Assembly: GCF_001542775.1 (NCBI RefSeq)
Contig: NZ_CP014145.1
Coordinates: forward strand, 1,922,001-1,986,000
DNA: 64,000 nt
From: Microterricola viridarii
GTDB taxonomy: Bacteria; Actinomycetota; Actinomycetes; Actinomycetales; Microbacteriaceae
Reading direction: 5' to 3'
Positions 10,088 to 17,740 of this stretch are shown piece by piece; the stretch's first letter is position 1; every line of letters starts with the position of its first letter. The translations under genes and the position numbers were made by a program. Under the pieces are notes generated by a model. The model searched no databases. It was not told the origin of the DNA and was given only the letters and a program-made list of their open reading frames with translations.

Positions 10088-10577
10088 GCCGGGCACCGCC
10101 CAGGCCACGCCCGCCGTCACGCAGGCCGACTCCCGGCCATCAGCCCCTGCCGGAATCGACCCGCGCGGGCCGCGCTTCAGCGCCGCCATCACCGCGGTAC
10201 TGCTGTTCGGGGTGGTGCTGCTTGCGCTCTCCGGAGCCGAGACGGCCGCACTTCTCGGCCTCGCCGTGATCGCCGCCCTGTTCGCCTGGGGCGCCTTCGC
10301 CGGCGTCCGCCGCCACCCCTACGGCCTGCTGTTCCAGAAGCTCGTGCGGCCGCGGCTGGCGGCGCCGACCGAGTGGGAGGATCCCCGCCCGCCGACGTTC
10401 GCGCAGGGTGTCGGGCTGGTGGTGACCGGCATCGGCGTCGTGCTCGGTCTGCTCGGCCTGCCGGTCGCGGTCGGCATCGCCGCTGCCGCCGCTTTCATCG
10501 CGGCGTTCCTCAACGCGGTCTTCGGATACTGCCTCGGATGCCAGATCTACGTCCTGCTGGTGCGGCTGCGCGGATAG
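10068..10577 (+). CDS. DUF4395 membrane protein
   Basis: 169 aa with an ATG behind GGAGAGGA. The N-terminal 40 residues are polar, followed by two pairs of hydrophobic helices (about 45-80 and 115-160) and the family's terminal signature FNAVFGYCLGCQIY, here LNAVFGYCLGCQIY. The CLGC pair lies at the end of the last helix. Function is not established. The overlap with the upstream thioredoxin-like gene suggests they work together, perhaps passing electrons across the membrane. Confidence 0.85.
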   Translation: MSLPPAEPGTAQATPAVTQADSRPSAPAGIDPRGPRFSAAITAVLLFGVVLLALSGAETAALLGLAVIAALFAWGAFAGVRRHPYGLLFQKLVRPRLAAPTEWEDPRPPTFAQGVGLVVTGIGVVLGLLGLPVAVGIAAAAAFIAAFLNAVFGYCLGCQIYVLLVRLRG

Positions 10578-10599
10578 GCTGGGTGAAGGAGGTTTCACA

Positions 10600-11025
10600 A
10601 TGGCGCTCACCAGCGAAGCAACAACGGTATGGAACGGATCACTCTTCGAGGGATCGGGAACAGTCACACTGGACTCATCGCAGGCCGGGGAGTTCCCGGT
10701 GAACTGGAAGGCCCGTTCTGAGGGTGCCCCGCACACGACGAACCCCGAGGAACTGCTGGGCGCCGCTCACGCCTCCTGCTTCTCGATGGCGTTCTCGCTC
10801 GCTCTGACGCAGGCCGGCTTCACGCCGACCAGCATCCAGACGACCGCGGCCGTCACCTTCGAGGCCGGCAAGGGCGTGCTCGGCAGCCACCTGCTGGTGA
10901 ACGCTGTCGTCCCCGGTATCGACGAGGAAGAGTTCCACCGCATCGCGGAGGACGCCAAGTCGAACTGCCCCATCTCACAGGCGCTCGCGGGGATCCCGAT
11001 CACCCTCGAAGCCGACCTCGCTTAG
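10600..11025 (+). CDS. OsmC-family peroxiredoxin
   Basis: 141 aa, near-perfect ribosome site AAGGAGG 8 nt before ATG. The two reactive cysteines are at Cys60 (AHASCFSM) and Cys123 (SNCPISQAL), as in OsmC/Ohr proteins that reduce organic hydroperoxides. The sequence from TNPEELLGAAHASC is typical of OsmC rather than Ohr. It lies 22 bp after DUF4395 on the same strand, so it may be co-transcribed with that redox pair. Confidence 0.92.
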   Translation: MALTSEATTVWNGSLFEGSGTVTLDSSQAGEFPVNWKARSEGAPHTTNPEELLGAAHASCFSMAFSLALTQAGFTPTSIQTTAAVTFEAGKGVLGSHLLVNAVVPGIDEEEFHRIAEDAKSNCPISQALAGIPITLEADLA

Positions 11026-11094
11026 GTGGGCGACGGCTTTATCGGCTCAGGACCCGTGCCCCGCACCCGACGCCAGAAGGAGTCGCAGCTGCGG

Positions 11095-11976
11095 GTGCTG
11101 ATCTCCGGCGCGTCCGGGCTGATCGGCACGGAACTCACCCGCCAGCTCGAGGCGACGGGGCACACCGTGCTGCGCCTGGTGCGGCGGCGGCCGCAGGCCG
11201 AGAACGAGGTGAACTGGGCGCCGACCGCGCGCATCCTCGACTTCACCCTGATGAACAGCGTGGATGCGGTCGTCAATCTGTCTGGCGCCTCGCTCGCGCG
11301 GCTGCCCTGGACGGCGGACTACCGCAAGCAGATCCTGTCGTCCCGGATCGAGACCACCCACGCGTTGACGGATGCCATGCGCATGGCGTCCTCGCCGCCT
11401 CCCGTGTTCCTGAGCGCCTCGGCTGTCGGCATCTATGGTGACCGGCCGGGCGAGCGCCTGACCGAGGAGTCGCTGCGCGGCAGCGGATTCCTGGCCGACG
11501 TGGTGTCGGCCTGGGAGCAGGCCGCGCACCTGGCACCGGAGAAGACGCGCGTCGTCACGTTCCGCAGCGGCATCGTGCTTGGCCACGGCGGTGCGCTGAG
11601 CCGGCTCGAGACGATCACCAAGCTCGGCCTGGGCGGCCCGATGGGCAGCGGCGGCCAGCACTGGCCGTGGATCAGCCTGTACGACGAGGCGGCCGCCATC
11701 CGGCACTTGCTCACCTCGCAGCTGAGCGGGCCGGTCAACGTTGTCGGGCCGACCCCGGCAACCGCCGACCGCATCAGCAAGTCCATCGCCAGCGAGCTGC
11801 ACCGGCCCTACCGCTTCGCCGTGCCGGAGCGGCTGATCTCGCTGACCATGCGTGAGGCCGGCGACCAGCTGCTGCTGGCCAGCGCCAAGGTGGTGCCGGA
11901 GCGGCTGCTCGCCGATGGTTTCAGCTTCCGGCACGAGACGGCCGAGTCGGCGATCGCCGACATGCTCGGGCGCTAG
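11095..11976 (+). CDS. TIGR01777-family NAD(P)-binding epimerase-like protein
   Basis: About 293 aa. The Rossmann motif VLISGASGLIG stands at the extreme N-terminus, followed by VNLSGASLA, an SAVGIYG active-site segment and a C-terminal DUF1731 tail (MLGR), as in the SulA/YfcH group of sugar-epimerase-like proteins. The start is uncertain. A GTG at 11095 is used here. A CTG at 11089 sits 6 nt behind AAGGAG and would give the family consensus MRVLISGASG. A GTG directly after the OsmC stop (11026) is also in frame. Substrate unknown. Confidence 0.85.
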   Translation: MLISGASGLIGTELTRQLEATGHTVLRLVRRRPQAENEVNWAPTARILDFTLMNSVDAVVNLSGASLARLPWTADYRKQILSSRIETTHALTDAMRMASSPPPVFLSASAVGIYGDRPGERLTEESLRGSGFLADVVSAWEQAAHLAPEKTRVVTFRSGIVLGHGGALSRLETITKLGLGGPMGSGGQHWPWISLYDEAAAIRHLLTSQLSGPVNVVGPTPATADRISKSIASELHRPYRFAVPERLISLTMREAGDQLLLASAKVVPERLLADGFSFRHETAESAIADMLGR

Positions 11977-12020
11977 GGTTCCTGCTGCTCCTGCGGCATC
12001 TGCCCCGCATCCCGCTGCGT

Positions 12021-12464
12021 CTAGTGCGCGGAGCGCTCCAGCGCGATCGCGCGGATGATGGCGGTGCGGGCGCGGCGGCGGTCGCCGGAGGCGTCGTAGG
12101 CGAGGCCGAGCCGGAACCAGGCGCGCCAGTCTTCCGGCGTGGCTTCGACCTCGGCCTGGAACCGGCCGAAGTCCTCGTCGGCGGCGTCGCGCAGCGGGCG
12201 CCCGCTGGCCCGTGTCGGCAGGACCTCCTCCGGCAGCGCGCCCTCGGCCTCCAGCACCCCGACGAGGCGCTGCGTGCGGATGCCGAACAGCAGCTCTCGG
12301 CCGAGCGCCCACGCCCCGACGAGCGGCAGCACGATGAGGGCGATGCCAATGCCGATCGCGATCGGCTCCCCCGTCATCACGAACTGCACGGCACGCCACC
12401 CGATCAGCACGATGTACACCGCGAGCAGGACCGCCATCAGGATGGCGGCGTTGCGGCCCTTCAC
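12021..12464 (-). CDS. Small membrane protein with TPR-like tail
   Basis: 147 aa. Two transmembrane helices (about 7-28 and 35-55) are followed by a cytoplasmic tail whose last 45 residues (PEDWRAWFRLGLAYDASGDRRRARTAIIRAI) look like a single tetratricopeptide unit. Its start overlaps the dapB stop, so it is coupled to dapB. Proteins of this layout follow dapB in other Microbacteriaceae, as far as I recall, but no function is known. Confidence 0.7.
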   Translation of the reverse strand: MKGRNAAILMAVLLAVYIVLIGWRAVQFVMTGEPIAIGIGIALIVLPLVGAWALGRELLFGIRTQRLVGVLEAEGALPEEVLPTRASGRPLRDAADEDFGRFQAEVEATPEDWRAWFRLGLAYDASGDRRRARTAIIRAIALERSAH

Positions 12465-13261
12465 AGTGCGGGCCCGGCGGCAGGCGGTGCGACGGGGCTG
12501 ACCGCTTCCGGCAGCCCGAGGTCGAGCAGCGAGTCCAGGCCGACGGTCACACCGGTGAGACCGGGCAGCGCCCGCAGCGCGAGCACGATGCCCTGCTCGT
12601 AGGAGCTCGGCGAGAGGGTGTCGTGGCGCACGGTCAGGGTCTCCCCCGCCCCACCCAGGATGACCTCCTGCCGGGCGAGGAGCCCGCTCAACCGCAGGCT
12701 GTGGATCGGAATGCCGTCGACCTGCTGCCCGCGGGCACGCTGGTCGGTGTGCGGGGCGGCGACCGGGCCGAGGGCGCCGCGGGCCTCCGCGATGCGCTCT
12801 GCAGTGCGCACGGCCGTTCCGGACGGCGAGTCGATCTTGCCGGCGTGGTGCGCCTCGATGATCTCGATCGAATCAAAGAAGCGTGAGGCGAGCGCGCTGA
12901 GCGCGGTGCCGAGCACGGAGCCGACCGAGAAGTTGGGCACGACGAGCACGGCCGCGCCGTTGTCCAGGGTCTCGACCCGGCGGGACAGCGCCGCCACGGC
13001 ATCCGCCGACCAGCCGGAGGTGCCGACCAGCACGCTCAGGCCGTGCTCGATGGCGAAGTCAACGACGCGCTGGCTGACACCGGGGTGGGTGAAGTCGATG
13101 GCGATGTCGGTGCGGTTGTCGGCGCTGCCGAGCATCTCCTCGAGCGCGCTCGAGGAGTGCAGTTCTGCGACGAGCTCGAAGCCCTCCGTGTCGCGCACGA
13201 GTCGGGCGGCGAGCTGTCCCATTTTGCCGGTGGCGCCAATGATGGCAACGCGTGAAGTCAC
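12461..13261 (-). CDS. dapB: 4-hydroxy-tetrahydrodipicolinate reductase
   Basis: 266 aa from GTG at 13261. GATGKMG (9-15) binds the cofactor, and EAHHAGKIDSPSGTA contains the catalytic His/Lys and substrate loop. DapB reduces the product of DapA in diaminopimelate synthesis. About 15 extra Ala/Pro-rich residues extend the C-terminus. TAGTCT lies 6 nt before the GTG with no ribosome site. The downstream membrane protein overlaps its stop by 4 bp. Confidence 0.96.
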   Translation of the reverse strand: MTSRVAIIGATGKMGQLAARLVRDTEGFELVAELHSSSALEEMLGSADNRTDIAIDFTHPGVSQRVVDFAIEHGLSVLVGTSGWSADAVAALSRRVETLDNGAAVLVVPNFSVGSVLGTALSALASRFFDSIEIIEAHHAGKIDSPSGTAVRTAERIAEARGALGPVAAPHTDQRARGQQVDGIPIHSLRLSGLLARQEVILGGAGETLTVRHDTLSPSSYEQGIVLALRALPGLTGVTVGLDSLLDLGLPEAVSPVAPPAAGPAL

Positions 13262-13267
13262 CCAGCC

Positions 13268-13273
13268 AGACTA
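13268..13273 (-). promoter_or_regulatory. -10-like TAGTCT, leaderless dapB
   Basis: TAGTCT, spacer GGCTGG, then GTG. The spacing matches the thyA, apt and prsW starts. Confidence 0.5.
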
Positions 13274-13305
13274 GCAAGCCTCGCCTGCCCGGCCGCTGCG
13301 AGCCC

Positions 13306-13311
13306 TACGCT
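13306..13311 (+). promoter_or_regulatory. -10-like TACGCT before GNAT gene
   Basis: TACGCT lies 7 nt before the ATG at 13319. The spacer GGAAGAC could also be read as a weak ribosome site, so leaderless use is uncertain. Confidence 0.35.
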
Positions 13312-13318
13312 GGAAGAC

Positions 13319-13813
13319 ATGGTGCAATTTGTCGAGACGGACGTGACGAGTGCTGCAGCGCAGGAGCTCCTGGGCGAGTACTTCGCCGAGCGGGCGGTCG
13401 GGTTTCCGCCCGAACAGGGCGCCTACCAGCCGACGTTCCCGCTGCCGGAGCATTTCACGGCCCCCGCAGGCCAGTTCCTACTCGTCGTCGACGCGGCGGA
13501 CGAGGTCGGTGGTGGCGAGCTGCTCGGCTGCGGCGGCATCCGGCGCATTCAACGGGCGGATGCCGGCCTGGTGCGCTTCGAGGTGAAGCACCTGTACCTG
13601 CGCCAGGGCACTCGCGGCCGAGGCCTCGGGCGCGCGCTGCTGACCGAGCTGGAACGCCGGGCGGAGCAACTCGGCGCCGAGGAGATTGTGCTGGACACGA
13701 ATGCGAGCCTCGAGTCGGCCGGGCAGCTCTACCGCCGCGCCGGGTACGCCGACATCGCCGCGTACAACGCGAACCCGAACGCGACGAACTGGTACGGCAA
13801 GCGGGTCGGCTGA
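13319..13813 (+). CDS. GNAT-family N-acetyltransferase
   Basis: 164 aa. The acetyl-CoA loop is RQGTRGRGLGRALL (about 103-116), followed by LDTNASLESAGQLYRRAGY, the typical GNAT motif B region. The protein ends YNANPNATNWYGKRVG. That end, with 34 bases downstream, is repeated 629 bp further on, after an unrelated gene, where one codon has become a stop. Substrate unknown. Confidence 0.88.
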   Translation: MVQFVETDVTSAAAQELLGEYFAERAVGFPPEQGAYQPTFPLPEHFTAPAGQFLLVVDAADEVGGGELLGCGGIRRIQRADAGLVRFEVKHLYLRQGTRGRGLGRALLTELERRAEQLGAEEIVLDTNASLESAGQLYRRAGYADIAAYNANPNATNWYGKRVG

Positions 13814-13847
13814 CGGGCACGACGCGCAGCGGCGCGAAAGGCGGCAG
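13764..13847. repeat. 84-bp direct repeat, copy 1 (GNAT 3' end)
   Basis: The last 17 codons of the GNAT gene plus 34 bases downstream (through GGCGCGAAAGGCGGCAG). It matches 14393-14476 with 9 mismatches in 84, and the last 29 bases are identical. Confidence 0.9.
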
Positions 13848-13897
13848 GCAGTTCCGAAGGAATCCGTCTCGGACCGACCGCATGCAATAATTCTCGC

Positions 13898-14383
13898 ATG
13901 GGTGCTGAGGCGCTGATCCGTGAGCAGCACGTTGAGGCGCTCGCGTGGTGGAGAGTCGGGCTCCCGGACGGACAAAGAGCTCTTGCGGATGCGGCGACTG
14001 ATGCCCTGGTGCATGGAACGGACGGGATCGCGCTGGCAGAGTTGGCGGGACTTCCCAGCGACGAGAACCCCTTCGCCGTGGATGCGCTTGCCGGTCGTGT
14101 TGCGGAGGAACTCAACCTTCAGCCCGACCTCGCTGGCGATCTGGAAGCTCTCGTTGCGCGCAGAATGTGCCGAAGCTTCCTCGCCGGAGGAATGACGGAG
14201 CGAGAACTCAGTCGATGGGTGCACCAACGATTCCACCACGAAAGCGACTCCGAACTTCTCAACGTGCTTGCTGAACTCGATGACGAATACGACCAATACG
14301 TCGGGTACGCACGCGCCGAACAGGATGCAATCCCGACTCGTCAGCGGATTCGCCGGGTCGCGGAGGAGATCGTAGCGAACTGA
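13898..14383 (+). CDS. Orphan protein of unknown function
   Basis: 161 aa, not recognised. It is acidic and helical in appearance, with no signal peptide or membrane segment. Notable stretches are WVHQRFHHESDSELLNVL and a highly charged middle region. Hand-counted 60-base lines inside it have 58-65% GC, against about 77% for one line of the neighbouring GNAT gene. It sits exactly between the two copies of an 84-bp direct repeat carrying the GNAT 3' end, so it looks like an acquired insert. An AATAAT hexamer 6 nt before the ATG may drive a leaderless message. Immunity-type or phage-derived origin is possible but unsupported. Confidence 0.65.
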   Translation: MGAEALIREQHVEALAWWRVGLPDGQRALADAATDALVHGTDGIALAELAGLPSDENPFAVDALAGRVAEELNLQPDLAGDLEALVARRMCRSFLAGGMTERELSRWVHQRFHHESDSELLNVLAELDDEYDQYVGYARAEQDAIPTRQRIRRVAEEIVAN

Positions 14384-14392
14384 GCCCCGTCG

Positions 14393-14442
14393 TCAACGAG
14401 AATCCGACCCCGACGAATTAGTACGGCAAGCGCGTCGGCTGA
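14393..14442 (+). pseudogene. Remnant of a GNAT gene 3' end
   Basis: In the GNAT frame this reads VNENPTPTN, stop, YGKRVG, stop, against YNANPNATNWYGKRVG in the intact gene. The tryptophan codon TGG has become TAG. No upstream part of a GNAT gene remains. It marks either the far side of an insertion or the tail of a deleted paralogue. Confidence 0.75.
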
Positions 14443-14476
14443 CGGGCGCGACGCGCAGCGGCGCGAAAGGCGGCAG
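14393..14476. repeat. 84-bp direct repeat, copy 2
   Basis: Second copy of the GNAT 3' end and its downstream flank, offset by exactly 629 bp from copy 1. Identity continues past the stop codon through GCGCGAAAGGCGGCAG and then ends. Confidence 0.9.
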
Positions 14477-14547
14477 ACCCTCCCCAGGAATCCTCTGGGC
14501 AGTCACCGATGCTTGCCGGGGTTCCGACGAGCTCACCCAGCGGGCCG

Positions 14548-15150
14548 CTAGATCTGCAGCTGCTCCGGCAAGCCGGTGCGCAGTTCTACCGGCAGGTGGC
14601 CGAGATCGTTGTGGGTCACCAGCGTCCACGGCCGGCCCGGCTTCTGCTGCAGCACGGTCAGCCCGCAATTGGCCTGGTTGATGCTCACCCAGCGCCAGTC
14701 CGGCGCGCCGAGCACCTCGCGCACGAACCAGCCGATCACGAAGTTGTGCGTGATCAGCAGGTCGTGCCGGTCTGCGCTGCTGGACTGTAGGAACTCGGCG
14801 GTGGCGTCCTCCATCTGGGCGCGCCCGGCCTCGATCTCGGCAGCCGTCACCGAGCCGAAGAACGGGTCGTAGCTCGATGGGGTCTCCGGCGACGGCCCGG
14901 ACGGCACGCAGTCGAACAGCAGCGCGGAGGGCTCCGGTGTGATGGCCGGCATCCGCTCGGCGATGATCGCGGCGGTCTCTGCCGCCCGCTGCAGTGGCGA
15001 GTGCCAGGCGCTGGTGAACGGAACGCCGCCGAGGCGTTCGGCGATGAGCTGCGCCTGGCGGATGCCGCGAGGCGAGAGCGGTCCGTCGGGGAGGCCATGT
15101 TCGGCATCCTGCTGCTCGCCATGGCGCACGAGGTAGAGGTAGTGGGGCAC
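14548..15150 (-). CDS. Histidine phosphatase (phosphoglycerate-mutase-like)
   Basis: 200 aa from a GTG at 15150, with AAAGGG upstream. The catalytic motif VRHGE is at residues 8-12 (His10), SPLQRAAETA follows, and the second histidine is in LLITHNFVIGW (His135). This is the two-histidine set of the branch 1 phosphatases. Members act on phosphoglycerate, sugar phosphates or nucleotides, and the sequence gives no way to choose. It follows the M16 peptidase gene with a 76-bp gap on the same strand. Confidence 0.88.
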   Translation of the reverse strand: MPHYLYLVRHGEQQDAEHGLPDGPLSPRGIRQAQLIAERLGGVPFTSAWHSPLQRAAETAAIIAERMPAITPEPSALLFDCVPSGPSPETPSSYDPFFGSVTAAEIEAGRAQMEDATAEFLQSSSADRHDLLITHNFVIGWFVREVLGAPDWRWVSINQANCGLTVLQQKPGRPWTLVTHNDLGHLPVELRTGLPEQLQI

Positions 15151-15226
15151 CAGTGACCCTTTCTTGTGGAACGAAGCGCGTGAAGTACCGCGGGTGGAAC
15201 GAAGTGTGTGCGGGAGTGGAGGGGGC

Positions 15227-16726
15227 TTAGCGCCGGTTCGCGCGTGGCGCGGAGGAGTCGGCGGATGCCGCGGCGACGGCGTCACCCGGTGCGCCTGGCG
15301 GAGCCATGGTCGACCCTGTCGGCCCGGTTGCCGCTTCGGCCGCCGCGCCGCTCGGCAGGATCGACGAGAACACGTCGGCGTCGATCGCCCCGACGGCCAC
15401 GAGCGAGAGCGGCCCACTGGCGAGGTCGGCGGCGAGCTCGCGCACGTCATCCGCGTTGACGAGGGCGAGCCTGCGCAGCGCCTCGTCGAGGTCGACAAAC
15501 TCGCCGAGGGTGATCTCGGAGCGGCCGAGCCGCGACATGCGGGTGTCTGAGTCTTCGAGGGCGAGGGCTGAGGCGCCGGAGAGCTGCCCGCTGGCGCGGC
15601 TCATCTCTTCCGCGGTGACGCCGTGCTCCGCCAGGCGGTGCAGCTCGCCGAGCAGCAGCTCGGCGACCTGGCCGCTCTTGGCCGGTGAGCAGCCCGCGTA
15701 CAGGCCGAAAACGCCGGCATCCGAGTAGGAGGCCGCGTAGGAGTACACCGAGTAGGCGAGGCCGCGCTTCTCGCGCACCTCCTGGAACAACCGTGACGAC
15801 ATCCCGCCGCCGAGGATCGAGTTGAGCACGCTCATGGTCACGCGACGCTCGTCGGCGGCGACGATGCCCGGCATGCCGATCAGCATGTTCACCTGCTCCA
15901 GCGGGCGGTTCACGATCGTCAGCGGGCTGCCCTGGCTGATCGGAACGGCGGTCAGGCTGCGGCGCGCAACAGGGGCGGCCGGCGTGTCAAGGTTCCAGCC
16001 GGCGGCCTTCAGGCTCTGCACCACGATGTCGACGAGCGCATCGTGGTCGACGGCGCCGGCCACAGAGACGACCAGGTCGTTGGGCCGGTAGTTGGCGCGG
16101 TAGTGCTCCATCACGGCGTCGCGGGTGACGGCTTCGATGTGCTCTGGCGTGCCGCCGATGGGACGGCCGAGCGGGTGTTCGCCGAGCACGGCCTGGAACA
16201 GGCTCTCGTTGGCGACATCGGCAGGGTCGTCCTGCGACATGGAGAGCTCTTCGAGGATGACGCCGCGTTCAGTCTCGAATTCAATCGGGTCCAGAACGGA
16301 GGACGCGAGCATGTCGGTGAGCACCTCGACGGCCATGGGCAGGTCGCGGTCGCGCACCTTGGCGTAGTAGCAGGTGTATTCCTTGGCCGTCATGGCGTTG
16401 TGCTCGCCACCGACGGCATCGAACGCGACGGCGATGTCGAGCGCGGTGCGTGTCTTCGTGCCCTTGAACAGCAGGTGCTCGAGGAAGTGGGTGGAGCCGA
16501 AGGTCGCGGGGTGCGCCGGGGAGGAAGCTCGGGCAGCGCGGGCGGCCTGTTCGTCGCGGGATCCGACGGCGACCCAGAAGCCGATCGTGGCGCTGCGGGC
16601 GCCCAACACCTGCTCGCTCAGGATCCGCACGCCGCTCGGCAGAACGGTGCGCCGAACACGGGCATCACCCGAAGCCTGAAAAGACAGCTCGGGCATATCC
16701 AAGGGGAAGTCAACTGCACCATTCAT
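15227..16726 (-). CDS. M16-family zinc metallopeptidase (insulinase-like)
   Basis: 499 aa. The inverted zinc motif HFLEH is at residues 80-84 within STHFLEHLLFKGT, and the third ligand is expected in the RGVILEEL stretch about 75 residues later. This is the layout of the catalytic M16B/PqqL-type peptidase that follows or precedes pnp in many actinobacteria. Here pnp is 12 kb away. The C-terminal 50-60 residues are low-complexity Ala/Pro/Gly, beyond the usual length of about 430. ATG at 16726 is chosen because TAGGGT lies 7 nt upstream and the protein then begins as relatives do. Confidence 0.9.
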   Translation of the reverse strand: MNGAVDFPLDMPELSFQASGDARVRRTVLPSGVRILSEQVLGARSATIGFWVAVGSRDEQAARAARASSPAHPATFGSTHFLEHLLFKGTKTRTALDIAVAFDAVGGEHNAMTAKEYTCYYAKVRDRDLPMAVEVLTDMLASSVLDPIEFETERGVILEELSMSQDDPADVANESLFQAVLGEHPLGRPIGGTPEHIEAVTRDAVMEHYRANYRPNDLVVSVAGAVDHDALVDIVVQSLKAAGWNLDTPAAPVARRSLTAVPISQGSPLTIVNRPLEQVNMLIGMPGIVAADERRVTMSVLNSILGGGMSSRLFQEVREKRGLAYSVYSYAASYSDAGVFGLYAGCSPAKSGQVAELLLGELHRLAEHGVTAEEMSRASGQLSGASALALEDSDTRMSRLGRSEITLGEFVDLDEALRRLALVNADDVRELAADLASGPLSLVAVGAIDADVFSSILPSGAAAEAATGPTGSTMAPPGAPGDAVAAASADSSAPRANRR

Positions 16727-16733
16727 CACAGCC

Positions 16734-16739
16734 ACCCTA
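16734..16739 (-). promoter_or_regulatory. -10-like TAGGGT before M16 peptidase
   Basis: TAGGGT lies 7 nt before the ATG at 16726 and there is no Shine-Dalgarno. Possible leaderless start. Confidence 0.4.
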
Positions 16740-16874
16740 CGCCAGCGCACTGACGGAGGCCCCGAAATGACCCCCGCCCGGGGGTGTCACGGCTGCGGGA
16801 TCCGCGTCACGACGGGCTTGCGCCCGGCGCCGGATGCCGCGTCGCTCCGGGCGCGGCGGGGCCCGCGAAGGGGA

Positions 16875-16896
16875 GGGCAGACAGATCTGTCTGCCC
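16875..16896. promoter_or_regulatory. Perfect 22-bp palindrome, probable TetR operator
   Basis: GGGCAGACAGATCTGTCTGCCC reads the same on both strands. Inverted repeats with an AGACAG/CTGTCT core are typical of operators bound by TetR-family dimers, and a tetR gene starts 235 bp to the right. Immediately to the right runs TACTGTCAT, a possible promoter element. That the adjacent regulator binds here is inference. Confidence 0.65.
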
Positions 16897-17130
16897 GTGC
16901 TACTGTCATCTCGTCGTCGAGCGGGGACACCCCCAAAACTCCGTCCGACGTCGCTGAGATGCACGTTCTCGACCTGGCGTCATTTCTTCCCGCCGACCCG
17001 AACGCCGGAGGGAGCCTCCAACTTCCGAGAGCCCCTACGCTCTCCGGGACAGCAACAGGACGAGTGTCCCTAGCACTTGTCAAGTAGGGCGAGGAGCTCT
17101 CACCCTTGTCTGGCAGAGGAGGTGGGCTGG

Positions 17131-17736
17131 ATGGCAGTCCACAGTGTTTCACCCGACCAGCCCGCCTCCCACGCCAAGGTGCGCATCCTGGAGACGGCCA
17201 ACCGCCTGTTCTATGACGAGGGCGTGCACAGCGTCGGAATCGACCGCATCATCGCGGAGGCCGGCGTCACCAAGACCACGCTGTACAAGTACTACCGTTC
17301 CAAAGAGCTGCTCACCGTCGCCTACCTCGAGCTGCGCGACAACTACGTCCGCGACATCGTCAACCGCCTTCTCGCCCAGACGGCGGACCCGATCGAGCGG
17401 CTGCACCTGTTGGTGGAGGCCATCGCGAGCGAGGCAGAGAAGCCCGACTTCCGCGGATGCCCGTTCATCAATGCCACCGCCCAGTTCAGCGATCCGCAGC
17501 ACCCTGTGCGCCTGGCGATCGCCGAACACCGCCGCTGGTACACGGCGATGGTGCTGCAGCTGTTCCAGGACGCACGGCACCCCGAGCCGCTGCGGGCGCG
17601 GGACGACTTCTTTCTCGCCCGCGACGGCGCCTACGCCAGTGCGAATCTCGGCGACCCGGCAACGGCGACGGCCGCTCTGCGGCGGATGACGGGGCGCCTC
17701 ATCGGGCAGGCCGGCGCGGCCAGCGACGACGAGTAG
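17131..17736 (+). CDS. TetR/AcrR-family transcriptional regulator
   Basis: 201 aa, ATG at 17131 behind GAGGAGG; the frame is open further upstream but only this start has a ribosome site. The N-terminal helix-turn-helix runs from VRILETANRLFYDEGVHSVGIDRIIAEAGVTKTTLYKYYRSKE (about 15-57). The C-terminal ligand domain contains FRGCPFINA, as in the TetR subgroup with a GCPF motif near the start of its ligand pocket. Likely autoregulated through the palindrome in its upstream region. It converges on the aldo/keto reductase gene, with stops 5 bp apart. Confidence 0.92.
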   Translation: MAVHSVSPDQPASHAKVRILETANRLFYDEGVHSVGIDRIIAEAGVTKTTLYKYYRSKELLTVAYLELRDNYVRDIVNRLLAQTADPIERLHLLVEAIASEAEKPDFRGCPFINATAQFSDPQHPVRLAIAEHRRWYTAMVLQLFQDARHPEPLRARDDFFLARDGAYASANLGDPATATAALRRMTGRLIGQAGAASDDE

Positions 17737-17740
17737 CCGC

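Larger units (their letters stand above)
16727..17130. other. 404-bp intergenic region between divergent M16 and TetR genes
   Basis: Contains the M16 promoter at its left end, a perfect 22-bp palindrome (16875-16896), a small dyad ACTTG-T-CAAGT (17074-17084) and the TetR ribosome site GAGGAGG near 17116. An open frame of 106 codons on the plus strand lacks homology and a ribosome site and is not called. Confidence 0.7.

Noticed and set aside
17074..17084. ACTTG-T-CAAGT dyad as a second TetR operator
   Set aside because: Only 5-bp arms and no sequence match to the 22-bp palindrome; kept as a remark in the intergenic entry.
16767..17087. 106-codon frame between the M16 and tetR genes
   Set aside because: Spans the 22-bp palindrome and dyad, has no ribosome site, and its translation resembles no protein. 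More likely regulatory DNA.
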